Source: Macrosoma leucophasiata
Taxonomy: Eukaryota; Arthropoda; Insecta; Lepidoptera; Hedylidae
Direction: 5' to 3'
Assembly: GCA_036365455.1 (NCBI GenBank)
Contig: JAWQUS010000023.1
Span: forward strand, 5,022,001 to 5,086,000
DNA: 64,000 nt
Part shown: positions 31,001 through 41,956 of the stretch, in pieces
How the letters are laid out: every line of letters starts with the position of its first letter
Position numbering within the stretch: position 1 is the stretch's first letter
The notes under the pieces: generated by a model
The model's database searches: none
Told to the model about the DNA's origin: nothing
What the model saw: the letters and a program-made list of their open reading frames with translations, nothing else
Program-made: the position numbers and the translations under genes

Positions 31001-34000
31001 TGGCACGGAGATATACTATTCAGCCGCGTGTCAGACATTTTTTTGTTATATCACACATTGACACATCTGTACTGGCTGGCGTGGTAATGAAAAACTTCAA
31101 CAAATTGTTTTAAAGTCGCGGGTCTACAGACAAAGAGCACCCGACATGCTCTTTGTCTATAGACATGAAACTATCTTTGTATGGGACAAGAAAATAGCTG
31201 GGTTTTCGTGAGTTTACATACACCTTTGTTTTTGAGGGTACAGGCGTATCACGTACTTTAGATTTTAATGCTAGTTTTTATCCTTTCAGATCTGAAAATA
31301 AATGTTTCCTTAATGGCACAAATCCAAAAAAAAATAGTGATATAGACAAAGAATTTGTAATAGAAGTACCAACAATATCAAACACTCAAAGCGGTGGCAC
31401 GCAAACTGTTGAAGTAGCAGCCGCACTTCCCGACGTGGTAACATCAACACAACAAGGTGAAACCGAAGATTCAGATTGCAAAAACAATAACAGTGACACA
31501 AGTACCAAAACTTCTGATAACGGACCAAAACCGTCACAAGTGCGGAGACTACAAAGGAGTTCAACAGCTCGAAAACCTTCAGAGCGCCGCGTTAATTTCT
31601 CAGAAAGAAGTGCGTCTCAAGATACTGATGCCTCACACTCCACATCAACGAGTAGTGACTTGAGATTACCGCCAATATTGTTACCAATAATTTCTTCCTT
31701 AGAAAACGTAAGACTAGCAGATGGAGCCGAGCCGATACTAAAAAGATGGGAAAGCATCTCTAGTGTAGATCCAGTTATTGACTCTTCATTTAGCTCATTA
31801 CCTTCTTCATCAAGTGATAGCGACGAAGAAACGACGAAAAGACCTTTAAAACGAACGCCGACCGTAGTAAGACGTAGAGAAAATTTTAGCACCATGCGAT
31901 CTAAGTCTGTTTGTGATCCAGAGAGCCGAAGAGTAAAAGCCAATACAAAAAACTCGGACAACAGTGAAAATACAAGTAACATATCATGTAGTACTAACGT
32001 CGGGTCCATTGGAACATCTTCTACGTCAGGCAGTGATCATAACAGCAGAGGTTTAAGACGAGAGAATTCACTCAATAGCAGATTAAGTAATAGAAATATT
32101 AGAAGTGCAACAATATCACGTAGGAATGAAAGGGCGTCTTCCGCACATCGCGCGTCGACTGCTAGAGCTAAATCTGGTAAAAGTCTAGCAAGTCTTAAAT
32201 CATCAGAACCGGTGCCTAAACCTATAATACCTGTATCAAAGGACCGAGAACAAGGTAAATGTTGTTTTATTTAATACATAAGGTTAACACAAGAAAAACC
32301 GCCCAGAAAAGAGATTTTACGAAACTACGTATGTATGTGTGTGTGTAAGTGTGTATGTGATGTATATGTATATAATAGTATATTTCTGTAGCACGCTCTG
32401 TGCCGGAAAAAAACGGACGAATGTACGGATTTGAGCTTCAGATATCGTTAAATGCATCTTAATTATGCAAGTGACACTGTGTAACTAGTTGGGTTTATAT
32501 TTTTCAATATTGGTTTTAAGGTTTCCCAGTGTCGAGGGTTAAGGACGTAACCACCATTGTATGATCTAATTCTAATGTATCTGCCGCCAAACTCCATATT
32601 TTGTGCTCAAGCACTGCTGGGTTCCGGTTTGTAATGTATGGTCATGGTCCCGTAGTGGCCGTGGTAATTTCTTTCACAGATGCAAAATAACTTGGACATC
32701 ACGAATATCTGCGCAAGGCGAACGCATCTACATTTGGATTTTTTTTTGTTGTGTAGATATCTAAATACTACAGTAACTTACTATCCATTTGAAGTACAAG
32801 CTTGCTTGTCACCTTGTATAATTAACATTTTATCAGTTCTAAATACGTCTACATGTTACATTACTTGTCATAGGTGTGGATTATTTAGTAGAAGTCAGTG
32901 ATGGCTTAGTAAGTGCATGGGGAGCGGGTGCGGTGCGGCGTCTCGCTCGCGACTGGGAATGGGAACGAGCACGAACAGTAACACGTGCTGCATTTCACTA
33001 TGTCCACTTTAATGCGGTCGCACAATCTTTACCCGAATTAAAAAGCAAGTAAGTATGTTTATATTTCCTTCTAGTTATGTTTAAATATTTGTTTTGTACT
33101 TTATATATATAATCTTTTTTTTCTGTGACTTTTCATGTGCCTTAGGCGCACTATATAAACATATTTTCTTCTTTTCTTTCTTTCTTTCTTCATCAAACAT
33201 ATTATTAAATGTTCGTTCATTGAATTTTGTCATTGTTTTCTTTATTTAATCACTGTACAGAAGAAAAGGATGTTAGGTAGCTAGTAACAGCTAATCACAA
33301 TATGCTACTGTTCGGTCTCAGACATCCCGTTTTATTTCTAAGCTACTGATCTTTTTTTGAATAAAAATAACACTACAAAAGTAAATAAAACTAAATGAAT
33401 AATATTTTTACGTACCTACCGCTAAATGCTAAAAAATATATATTTCTTAGGTTTCCAAACGTTTCAAATATATCTGTCCGAGCGACTGGTCTCCAGCACC
33501 TTGGACAATTACATGCTTTAGCCGAACTTCGTGGCATAACTGGTCTGACGGTGCTACCCGAAGGTAACCCTATATGTGCCAAAATATGGCGTGAGTACGC
33601 TGTCTACAGACTGGCACATTGGGGGCTGAAAGAGATCAACGATGAGCCGGTAAGGATATTAAATTATAGCTGAAATATGTTTTAAACAAATGTGTTTTTC
33701 TGTTTTTTAATTATGTTTCAAATGCACAAATAAACTATCCATAACTTATTTTAAATGACCTGTGGCCGAATGCTTGATCATTCGAACGTCACTCAATTTT
33801 AAGCAACACTCCAATATGCGCTATCTCCATTGTTTGATAAGGACAGAAGACTTTTAAGTCCATTTAGATTTAAATGACGTTTGAATATTTGGCCGCTAGT
33901 TATATTTAAATTAAATTTAAAAAATCTAAAAATCTTAAATTATAATCGTTATATATCATCTTTAACCCCGATGGAAACTACATAATAATATACTTTAAAT

Positions 34001-35160
34001 ATGTTTTGTCATGATATAATAGGTTGGAGGAAGTAGGTGTAGGAAGTATGAGTGCAGTGCTCATCAAGAAATATTGCACAACTGCCTCGGTAGCCTAGTG
34101 GTAGCAGGCCACTACTACTACGCTGAGGTCCTGGGTTCGATTCCCGGGTAGGGGGTTATCAGAGATAATGGTGAAAAAGCCTTTATCTCTGGTTCTATTG
34201 GGATTTTTCCATTTTCTGGAAATTTCCCAGTACCTCAAAGTTTGGTAATGTGCCCGGAGATGTCAACAGGCTCGCCACCTGTTACATGGGCCAAAACGTA
34301 ACCGGCGAATCGTGGGTGTTTGCATGTATGCTTGAATGCATGCATTTACCTCTGCCTACCCCTTCGGGGATTACAGGCGTGAAGTTACGTTTACAATATT
34401 TCATCAGGTTACCGAGGAAGAAATTAAATCTGCAAACAGTACTTATAACGGGTTGAGCGACATCGTGCTTCGAGCTTTACCGGATGCCCCGTTACAGCCG
34501 CTACTATCACGGCTGGGCAGAAGTGGTAACAGTACGGTCAGTGCTAAGGCATGGCTGAGAGCAGCAGATCCTGCTTTGAGAGACGTGATAGCGAAAGAAG
34601 CTTTGCAGTATAAAAAAGGACATGTCTCACAGGTCAGACACGTTTTTTTTAATTAACATATCACTGTTTTATTTACCATTTCATTGTCGTTAATATTTAA
34701 GTGCAATAAATACCGCAGTCTAAACTCATCTCGATCATAACTTCAGAAATTTCAAAGCAGATGTTGCGCTGCGATTCCTGAAGTCTAAATTACGCAGCCA
34801 TACATTTCCAACGAGCAATATTCGCTGGCCATAAATGTGACTTGTGTGCGTATTTGCCACTAAACTTCATGACATAAAAATATGGACGTGGAACTCAATA
34901 TTCATTATTTGCCATTCCATAAGTAAATTAAAATGCTCATTTAATATCTCTAACAGGAGGACATGAGTTGGCGACTTCGTGGCTCTGGTCAGCTGTCTCA
35001 TGCTATAGAGCTAGCCTGTGGCTCAGCACAGCGTTTACGCACTCTAGAATTACAATGGTCAACTATATTTGTGGACATGATAGAAGAAGTTCTGAAAGAC
35101 TTTGCTGATATGGAGAATCATGTGAAAGAACAAATGCGTATGCTAATGGATTCTTTGTAG
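28018..35160 (+). CDS. LRRC49: LRRC49-like leucine-rich repeat protein
   Basis: LRRC49 is a subunit of the tubulin polyglutamylase complex (with TTLL1, TPGS1 and TPGS2), linked to cilia and centriolar satellites. Twelve exons join in phase: 28018-28044, 28125-28297, 28425-28556, 29257-29466, 29553-29831, 30111-30264, 30657-30796, 31290-32254, 32874-33048, 33451-33649, 34408-34632, 34957-35160, giving about 960 aa. The N-terminus is basic and disordered. RTPQEKDRLPDRISLDRRGL leads into LRRs (LRLLSLQHNLINSL, FLDVYDNQIDKI, VLDLHGNRIAKV, VLNLAGNQIKCI, ELNLKRNRLRKL, KLYLGNNDLQ; residues about 105-325). Exon 8 (residues about 372-693) is Ser/Arg-rich and disordered. A second partial LRR block precedes GNPICAKIWREYAVYRL in exon 10. 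It is longer than the roughly 690-aa human protein, mainly through exon 8. SINE B sits 13 bp before exon 11. Confidence 0.93.
29036..29180. repeat. Palindrome-rich intronic segment
   Basis: GTTGCGATTTGATGTGACG ... GAATCGCATCGCAGTTTTC carries short inverted GCGATGCGA/TCGCATCGC motifs like those inside element L (310-357). Possibly a relic of the same family, in LRRC49 intron 3. Confidence 0.35.
30880..31025 (+). mobile_element. Ancient SINE B-like relic
   Basis: TAGTAGTAGCAGGCTTGGAA and a degraded B box (AGATTTGAACCCCAA), followed by AGTGTGCCCAAACTGGCACG. Strongly diverged, in LRRC49 intron 7. Confidence 0.35.
31098..31168. repeat. Imperfect hairpin in LRRC49 intron 7
   Basis: CTACAGACAAAGAGCA and its near inverse TGCTCTTTGTCTATAG flank CCCGACA. 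No known function. Confidence 0.5.
34083..34395 (+). mobile_element. tRNA-derived SINE, family B, full length
   Basis: GCCTCGGTAGCCTAGTGGTA (A box) and GGGTTCGATTCCCGGG (B box) in a 70-bp tRNA-like head, then TTTTTCCATTTTCTGGAAAT, CACCTGTTACATGGGCC and GGGATTACAGGCGTGAAGTT. Near identical to 48742-49060. It ends 13 bp before LRRC49 exon 11. Confidence 0.88.
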
Positions 35161-35337
35161 GGTTAATCCTTATTACACTTTGCTATCTATGATGTTAGGA
35201 GCCCATGCACATCACAAGTTTTTTTTAAGTGCGAGAGCTAAGTACGACACTAAATGCGTATTTACCAACAAAATTTGGTCCAGCCTACGTGTGTGTGAAA
35301 TAGTGCGTGACTTCTGCTTGATCTGAGCGTTTAAGTT

Positions 35338-35480
35338 CGATTCCCAGACTGGGATAGGGCTATTTCCAGAAAATGGAAAAATCTCAATAGAACCAGAGTT
35401 AAAGGAGTTTACACCATTAACTCTGATAACCCCCTACCCGGGAATCGAACCCAGGACCTTAGCGTAGTGGTAATAGAGGA
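35338..35480 (-). mobile_element. SINE family B, partial
   Basis: On the minus strand: GGTCCTGGGTTCGATTCCCG (B box), GGGGGTTATCAGAGTTAATG and CCATTTTCTGGAAATAGC. The left side is joined to unrelated DNA. Confidence 0.7.
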
Positions 35481-35696
35481 TTTTAAAAAAATTCCGACCA
35501 TAACAAGTGTTTTTTCCATTGATGCTATCGCACTTCACTTTAATGTTTAATATTGTAGTAAGTTACATAGTGAAAGTAAATTTATAATAAAAACGCATTA
35601 TGATTGCAATCGACATTGATATATTATACTAATCACTTTGGTTGCATATTACCTTTTATATACATCTTAAGTATGTGTCTATCCCTACTTCCATAC

Positions 35697-35871
35697 TTGT
35701 ATTATAAATGCGAAAGTAACTGTCTGTCTGTTACCTTTTCATGTCCGAACGACTGAACCGATTTTAATGAAATTTGGTACAGAGATAGAGCTGACTTTGA
35801 GAAAGAAAATAGGCTACTTAGTTATTTATAAAACGACATTCACGCGGGCAAAGCCGTGGGCAACAGCTAGT
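35697..35871 (+). mobile_element. GTCY/Helitron-like element, uninterrupted
   Basis: TTGTATTATAAATGCGAAAG, GTCTGTCTGTTACCTTTTC, CCGATTTTAATGAAATTTGG and GGGCAACAGCTAG. Serves as the empty-site reference for the LINE-split copy at 11799-13159. Confidence 0.75.
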
Positions 35872-36589
35872 CTACTATAATATTATTTTGATTGTGGTTT
35901 GTGGTCATGTCACCGTCCATGCGTCTGTCAACGGGCGGCGGCGCCTGAAAAACTCGCGATGTGCTTGGGCCCTAAATGCTAACACAAAACATACACTCGT
36001 CAATATCTTTGTATCAAACTGAATGTTAATAACTGTACTCAAGCCATTATATTGGATAAAATTAGGACCAACATAGTTTTATTTGAAAAATAAGTTCATA
36101 GATGTAAGTAGTGATAATTTGTATGGAAATTTTCATATTTATAAATAATGAGCAAATCTCCAAAATAATTATTATTTAACTAACTATTAGCCTTATTTTG
36201 TTGCAAAACGGATGGATACAATATTTTGTATTTGTATGTAATTAGCATTCATAGAGAAATAAATAACAATTTGTTTAAATCTTAATATGGTTATATAAAT
36301 ACATAATTTTCGACTGATTATTTCACATAGTTGCTCAATATTTTTAAGTAATTTAATTAATAGAGTTGTAAACCAATAGCCAATTATTATTACCTAATTG
36401 TATTATAATGTTAATATTGAATCAATGAATATGTATCTAGTATTACAGAACTTATTTAAGGTGTAGATACTGAATATTAAGTTAATCAAATAGATATAGA
36501 TTTTATTAATAAACATATACCTATAACAAATACATATATTTTTTGCACTATCGAAAAGGTATCTACAAAAATAAACGTTATTATGTGAT

Positions 36590-36672
36590 ATGTTCTTAGG
36601 TTTTTGCGAGCTACACTCATTGAAATAAGACTATTTTTACGGATTTATCTCGCGTATATTAAACTAAAATGA
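36590..36672. mobile_element. Solo end of element T
   Basis: ATGTTCTTAGGTTTTTGCGA and CGGATTTATCTCGCGTATAT match the left end at 7496-7600. Confidence 0.5.
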
Positions 36673-37141
36673 TTTTTTAAATCAATACGTTATTATGGTT
36701 TATTTTTGGATAGACTATCTAACAGCGGCTAAACGAGCCTGGAGGTTTTAAACGTTTCAAACAAAGGTTTCAAACAACAAATTTTTTTCGGAGGTGCGCA
36801 TGTTCATTTGACGGATTGCGAGAGCCCACCTCGGTGCAGTCTGCAGTCTGCAGATGCACTTTACTTGGCGACCTACTTTTAGCACCTATTGCACAACAAA
36901 CCAATTACAGATTATATGAACGCAATAAAATTGTACCAACTTAAGCAATCGTGTAAATTATTGACAGCTGACACAGCAGCCATTTCTTTTCTATGACAGA
37001 CAGAATGACAGAATTGACAAATTTGACATCTCACTTGCTGTGTTCACTGAGTTGAGGTGAGGTTATATTTTGTGAAATAGAAAACACAGACCAACAACCT
37101 AGATAGAAAACTCTACAATTGTTAATAATTCATCATTCAGA

Positions 37142-37153
37142 ATGGATTACTAG
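37142..37153 (+). other. Minimal uORF before Snapin
   Basis: ATG GAT TAC TAG, four codons including stop, ending 4 nt before the first Snapin ATG. It lies in the expected 5' UTR, but the transcription start is unknown. Confidence 0.5.
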
Positions 37154-37157
37154 TATA

Positions 37158-38706
37158 ATGATGGACGACACAGAAAGCACAACGACATCTGCGGATGAGA
37201 ACACTGGCAATCTTTGTGACAATCCCACTAGAGACACTCTTGCTGAGGGTTTGCTGGGTTTACTTAAACCTACCGTGGATCAGCTTGATGATAGGGTACG
37301 AGCTACCAGGTAAACAGTACAAAACATAGCTATTTATCAATTCTACTCGCAAAACTCATGGAACAAAAGTGTGCCGACTTAAACTTCTAAATGTATGTAT
37401 GTATGTATCTTCACGCCAGGTCCCTAACGGGGTAGGCAGAGAGTGTAGAGCGCCAGACATCCCGGTTCTTCTAAATGTAAACTTAAAAAATCTATTTACG
37501 TCTGATAATTTTATTGATAACGTCAGAAAACATACAGCAAAACATAGCAGCATACCGCATTCAAGTTTTGCGTGTAGCAAAAGTTGAATGTCTTGGAAGT
37601 CGCTGCGAATAAGGCGAACTATTAACTTGTTTGTAATATTCATCTATTGAATCCACAGAATATCGCAATTAGAATTAAAGCAGCAAATAGATTCGCTCAA
37701 CGAAGAGCTTCAGAAAGTCAAGGAAGCACTCAACAACCATCCTGATTTGGATCCATATGTAAAGAAATTAATAGCTTGCAAGCATAAGGTCACTGTCGTA
37801 CTAAATGTATTACAGGCCTCACAGGTTGGTAGTTTCTTTATTAAATATTTTTGAAGTTTTCACTGGTGGGATACCCCCAGTCCAGTGACTGATCTTGAGG
37901 ATATAGGCATCATTGCATTACCTAATCTACCTACCACTGAATGATAGTGTAAACACTGCCATGATCTAGTTATGTTGTAATATATGCCTATATTATTTAT
38001 GACACAAAACAATTTAGACCTGAGGGGTGGCAATGGATTAACCTTTTGAATATTTGTGTACATGTCTATAGACTGCAGTTTTCACTCATTTCATACTGTT
38101 TTTTTGATTGCAATGTATATAAAAAAAGTTTATGGCCAACCATAATTAAACTTACAAAGTTATTATTAAAAAAAAAATTGTTGTGATCTCTAAAAACAAG
38201 ACAAATAGTAACAAGATGGAGGCAAAATTCATTCAGAGATGATAAATAGAATTAATTGTGCAGTTTCATTTTGATTCTGCCCTATTTTCGCCCATAATAA
38301 CATTTCCATATAACAATAGGTATTCTTGTGTATGTTACTTTTATAAATGTTATTTATACTTATCTTAAGTCAATATAACTAGATTAGATTATTTGCAATG
38401 TTCTGCACCATTTTTATGTTTTCTATACAACTCAAAGGTTGACTGGCAGAGAATGCTACTAAGCATTAAGTCCACCTCATGTTACATTCTTGTACTTGAA
38501 AGTATAAATAAATAAATAACAAAATTAAGGTGATAAAAAATTACATCAAAATATATTTTGTAATGGATTTTAATTTCCAGGACAGACTAAATGAAATAAG
38601 GCGTATGGTTGCAAAAGAGAAGGGAGTTAGGACAACTACTGTGGAGCCGCAAGAACCAGAGCAGGGCACAAGTGGAGTGACTTCAGACCGAGGAAGTATA
38701 AACTAG
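37158..38706 (+). CDS. SNAPIN: Snapin (SNARE-associated protein, BLOC-1 subunit)
   Basis: Small coiled-coil protein of the BLOC-1/BORC complexes that act in lysosome-related organelle biogenesis, lysosome positioning and synaptic vesicle release. Three exons, 37158-37309, 37659-37824 and 38581-38706, give 147 aa. Homology starts at TLAEGLLGLLKPTVDQLDDR. The helix continues ISQLELKQQIDSLNEELQ, and the hallmark LDPYVKKLIACKHKV is followed by VVLNVLQASQDRLN. The C-terminus after KGVRTT is hydrophilic. Two ATGs are adjacent; the second (37161) has the better context (A at -3, G at +4). The stop TAG is 38704-38706, only 4 nt from the HEMK2 ATG in another frame. Intron 2 holds an old family C copy. 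Confidence 0.95.
37385..37470 (+). repeat. (TGTA)n-associated repeat M
   Basis: TGTATGTATGTATCTTCACG, GGTCCCTAACGGGGTAGGCA and AGAGTGTAGAGCG, the inverse of 515-607. In Snapin intron 1. Confidence 0.55.
37860..38130 (+). mobile_element. SINE-like family C, old diverged copy
   Basis: CACTGGTGGGATACCCCCAG, GAATGATAGTGTAAACACTG, ACCTGAGGGGTGGCAATG and TGTCTATAGACTGCAGTTTT follow the family C order with many changes. In Snapin intron 2. Confidence 0.5.
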
Positions 38707-38710
38707 GAAA

Positions 38711-39334
38711 ATGGACACTCCATACCAGAACCATATTGATAAAGCAGAGTTTGACTTTGTTTATGAACCAGCGGAAGACAGCTTCCTTTTGATAGATGCT
38801 TTAGAGAAAGATCTAGAGTATTTGAGGAATAAGAAACCAACATATTGTTTAGAAGTTGGCTCGGGTAGTGGTGTTGTGATAACTGCTTTGGGGATGGCAT
38901 TTCCACAAGCTATATGCTTTAGTACAGACATTAATATCAAGGCATGCATCATGACAAAGAAAACAGCAAAACATAATAAAGTTCTGCTGGATATAATTAA
39001 TATGGATTTATGTGCTTGTTTTGTAGGGAACAAATTTGATGTTGTAATTTTTAATCCACCATATGTGGTAACAGAGACTGATGAGTGTGGCAGTGATGGT
39101 ATCACTGCGAGCTGGGCGGGAGGGGAAAGGGGCCGAGAAGTCACTGATAGGTTACTCGATGCAATACCAAAGATGTTAGCCGTCAACGGTACCTTTTACC
39201 TCCTTCTTATTGAAGATAACATTCCACAAGAAGTGATCGACATTATGTCTACTAAAGGTTTCATATCTGAGACCATTATTACAAGGAGAGTGAAAAATGA
39301 AAAACAACTTGTGTTAAAGTTTTTTAGAAAATAA
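38711..39334 (+). CDS. N6AMT1: N6AMT1/HEMK2 class I methyltransferase
   Basis: HEMK2-type methyltransferase. The human enzyme with TRMT112 methylates the GGQ glutamine of eRF1 and also histone H4K12; older 6mA-DNA claims are disputed. 207 aa, no intron. Motif I LEVGSGSGVV (47-56), acidic STD (71-73) for SAM ribose, catalytic NPPYV (115-119), then WAGGERGREVTDRLL as in the family. Length matches the ~214-aa human protein, and the start MDTPYQNHI has a strong context (AAAATGG). It lies in the same exon as the Snapin tail, 4 nt after its stop and in the +1 frame, so it looks like the second cistron. AATAAA (39330-39335) overlaps the stop TAA. Converges on GST 1, whose stop is 104 bp away. Confidence 0.95.
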   Translation: MDTPYQNHIDKAEFDFVYEPAEDSFLLIDALEKDLEYLRNKKPTYCLEVGSGSGVVITALGMAFPQAICFSTDINIKACIMTKKTAKHNKVLLDIINMDLCACFVGNKFDVVIFNPPYVVTETDECGSDGITASWAGGERGREVTDRLLDAIPKMLAVNGTFYLLLIEDNIPQEVIDIMSTKGFISETIITRRVKNEKQLVLKFFRK

Positions 39335-39335
39335 A
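39330..39335 (+). terminator. Poly(A) signal overlapping HEMK2 stop
   Basis: AATAAA overlaps the TAA stop (39332-39334); a very short 3' UTR is predicted. Confidence 0.5.
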
Positions 39336-39438
39336 ATTTATTGTAATATAAAAATATAACACATGATTTATTAAGTATTTAACATAATATATAAGATGCA
39401 TAATAAAATCTGTTTTCTTTTAGTTGTTTAGTTTAACT

Positions 39439-40265
39439 TTATTGTTTTAAGTTCCTTTTTACTGCTGCCCCAAATAATTTTGCACCTTCCATATTTTCTT
39501 CAAATCCAGGGAGTACAGCACAGTCTTTCAGCCAACGCTTAATGTTTGGAAATTGGGTTATGTCCCATCCAACTTCCTGTAACAAAGAAGAAAATACTTG
39601 ATAGACTATTATTTAGCATATAAATTTAATTATATATTAGACATTAAATAAATCTTACAAGTATTCCTGTTATTGAAGCTAAAATAGTAGTGTCTGCAAT
39701 AGTTGCATGTTCACCTGCAACCCATTTGCTACCTTCCAGAAACTGATTCAGGAAACCTAACGTAGCATCTAAATCATCTTTCAATGCCGATGATATTTCT
39801 GTCACACCTTTGTAAAGGATTGGATACTGAAAAAAATAAAAGGAGTAGGTATTCGAAAACTCAAGATTCAAATCAATAAAAAAAAAACTTAAATGTAAAG
39901 AATTTAAATTTAGAACATACACAAATTGCCCTAATTTTTGGGTACAAAAAAGAACTGTCGAAATATAATCTCTGATTTATAAGTGCGCGCCGCTGTAAAT
40001 CTTTGGGATACAGGTTATCATCTTTTCCGTATTTATCTGCTAAATAACACGCGATAGCGCGACTCTCCCACATTACGAAACCATTGTCGTCTAATGTAGG
40101 TACACAATGTTGAGGGTTGATTTTGAGGAAACTTTCACTAAACTGCTCCTTTTTCATTAAATCTATGATTACGATTTCAACCGGCACGCCTATAATTTTA
40201 GTGGCCAAGTAAGCACCGCGGGAAGGACCACTCAGTGGAAAATGATATAACTTTATCGTCGACAT
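39439..40265 (-). CDS. GSTe: Epsilon-like glutathione S-transferase 1
   Basis: Cytosolic insect delta/epsilon GST; conjugates glutathione to electrophiles including insecticides and lipid peroxides. Exons 40265-39921, 39826-39659 and 39576-39439 give 216 aa. The thioredoxin-like N domain starts MSTIKLYHFPLSGPSRGAYL, with the catalytic Ser12 present. G-site residues are PQHCVPTL (51-58, Val55-cis-Pro56) and ESRA (67-70). The helical C domain includes INQRLYFD and GEHATIADTTI (N-capping box region), ending EENMEGAKLFG. Lengths of all three exons are identical to the paralog at 43014-44624, pointing to tandem duplication. Closest class by eye is epsilon; delta cannot be excluded. Confidence 0.93.
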
Positions 40266-40739
40266 TTTGCAAATTAAAGTTGGAGAAATTTAAATCAAGT
40301 CAGTTGCACATTAATTTAATTGCAAGAAGTTAGAAAAGCACTGAAGTTTTTTTTTGAAAGTGAAAGTCCAAAACACAGATCATTAAACTAGTCGTCCAAA
40401 AGCGCAACACAAAACACGTTTGACAGGTCAGATTGGAGTTGATTGGACTTCTGAACCATTTCAGTGAACGCAAAAACAAATCATCATCAAAAATATGTAT
40501 CAGGTTTTTTTATCATATTAAGCAATAAAGATTTGATTGAAATATCCAATACCTAGATAAAACAAAAACTTTATATGCATTTTTGTTAAAATTAATATTT
40601 GGAGATCTATGCATGCTCAAGATTACATTACCGACAAAGTTCATAAGTTGCTCTGCATTCAGTTTATAACACGTAAATTGAAACGTTAAATTGTTACAAA
40701 CGCATGCTCGGCATGTTCCACACTTAATTTTTTTTTCTC

Positions 40740-41094
40740 CAAGTTTACGATTACGCCCCTGCTACCCTACTCCCGCCCTAAGTCCGCCACTGTCGGGCAC
40801 CATCTTTAATTTTTTTTTATGTAATGAAAGTGACAAACAAACATGCAGTTCACTTTGATGTTAAGTGATGACCGCAGCCTATAGACACTTACACAAAGAC
40901 CAGAGGTCAAAATGCAAATGTGTTACCACTTCTGAGGCCTTAGATGTTATGCCTCTGTGCCGGAAATTACAGGGCCGTACATCACCACCTCACTATAGTG
41001 CTGAACACTACCATTTAATGGCAAATAAATATATTAGGTAATGCGGTGGTGCCTACGCCCGGGAGCTCCGTCACTGTAGCTCTACCACCAGTAA
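40740..41094 (-). mobile_element. SINE-like family C with flanking MITE scar
   Basis: Poly-T at 40812-40818, ACATGCAGTTCACTTTGATG, GTGCCGGAAATTACAGGGCC, ending GCTCTACCACCAGTA at 41094. Just upstream is CCGCCACTGTCGGGCAC, resembling MITE ends elsewhere. Confidence 0.75.
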
Positions 41095-41366
41095 AAGTTT
41101 AATTCATAATTATGTTCCTAGACTGTCGTTTTCTGATTTTTTTGTCAATAAGCGGAAAAAAAATATAGTTATTCTAATTACATTATATCCCAAGCCATTA
41201 ATTTTAAATACTGCCTTTGGTAAGCATTATTATTTCAATATTTCACAAGTTTTTAACTCTGTTACGTGTAATTTCAAAGTACTTTGTAATTATTCCGAAT
41301 GAAACTGTAAAGTGATTTGCAAGAGCTTGTCCTTCGACTAACCTTCTTTATAAATATATATGATGG

Positions 41367-41564
41367 CCCATCCAGACTCTCGCGAGGCTAGTTGATTTAA
41401 ATCCCCCACCCACTCGCGTCCATACCCGACACAAAGCGGAGAATAGCGGAGCGACAGCGGAGCGACAGCGAGGCGAGACGAGGGGATACGAGCGCACCAC
41501 CCACAGTCCACACTCTCGTAGTCGCGTTCCGTCCTATAGCCTCGTGGAGAGTCTCGATGGGGTA
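41367..41564. mobile_element. GC-rich MITE with CCCATCCAGACTCTC ends
   Basis: CCCATCCAGACTCTCGCGAG and, inverted, CTCGTGGAGAGTCTCGATGG, about 200 bp. Internal tandem AGCGGAGCGACAGCGG. Base composition differs sharply from its AT-rich surroundings. Only copy in the window. Confidence 0.6.
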
Positions 41565-41956
41565 TGATAGATTTCACCAGCAATGGCGCAACCAAATTCG
41601 ACTTTCGGAATTAGCCCACATAGAATTCAGAGGTTCTAAACATTGAAGAAAGGAGTTAGTGAACAGGTTGACTAACCACAATGTGAATTAATGAGGAAAC
41701 CAGTATGAAAAAACCAATATTGATAGTCATAACGTTTAATTGAATAAGAAAAATCACTTTCGTACATGAACTTTGTCTTAATAATTAAATTAGTAATAGG
41801 TAGGTACAAAGTACCTTTTACTAAAACGTTTTAGCTATAGAATGCTTTGTCTTTGTCAGTTGCATTGTCAAATGTGCAGGATAGAAAAGGACAAAGGAGA
41901 CATTAGCAACACTTTAGCCACCATGTAACATGCAAAATAAATTGAAATTGAAATTG

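Larger units (their letters stand above)
35161..37157. other. Intergenic LRRC49 / Snapin
   Basis: About 2 kb, AT-rich. Holds a minus-strand SINE B piece (35338-35480), a GTCY/Helitron-like element (35697-35871) and a solo end of element T (36590-36672). The last ~150 bp is the presumed Snapin promoter and 5' UTR. No other gene seen. Confidence 0.6.

Noticed and set aside
34083..34155. Functional tRNA gene
   Set aside because: A and B boxes are present, but the head does not close a proper acceptor stem and it is one of several SINE B copies.
34250..34656. Frames spanning 34250-34656 as one exon
   Set aside because: They read through SINE B into LRRC49 exon 11; the exon starts at the acceptor at 34407/34408.
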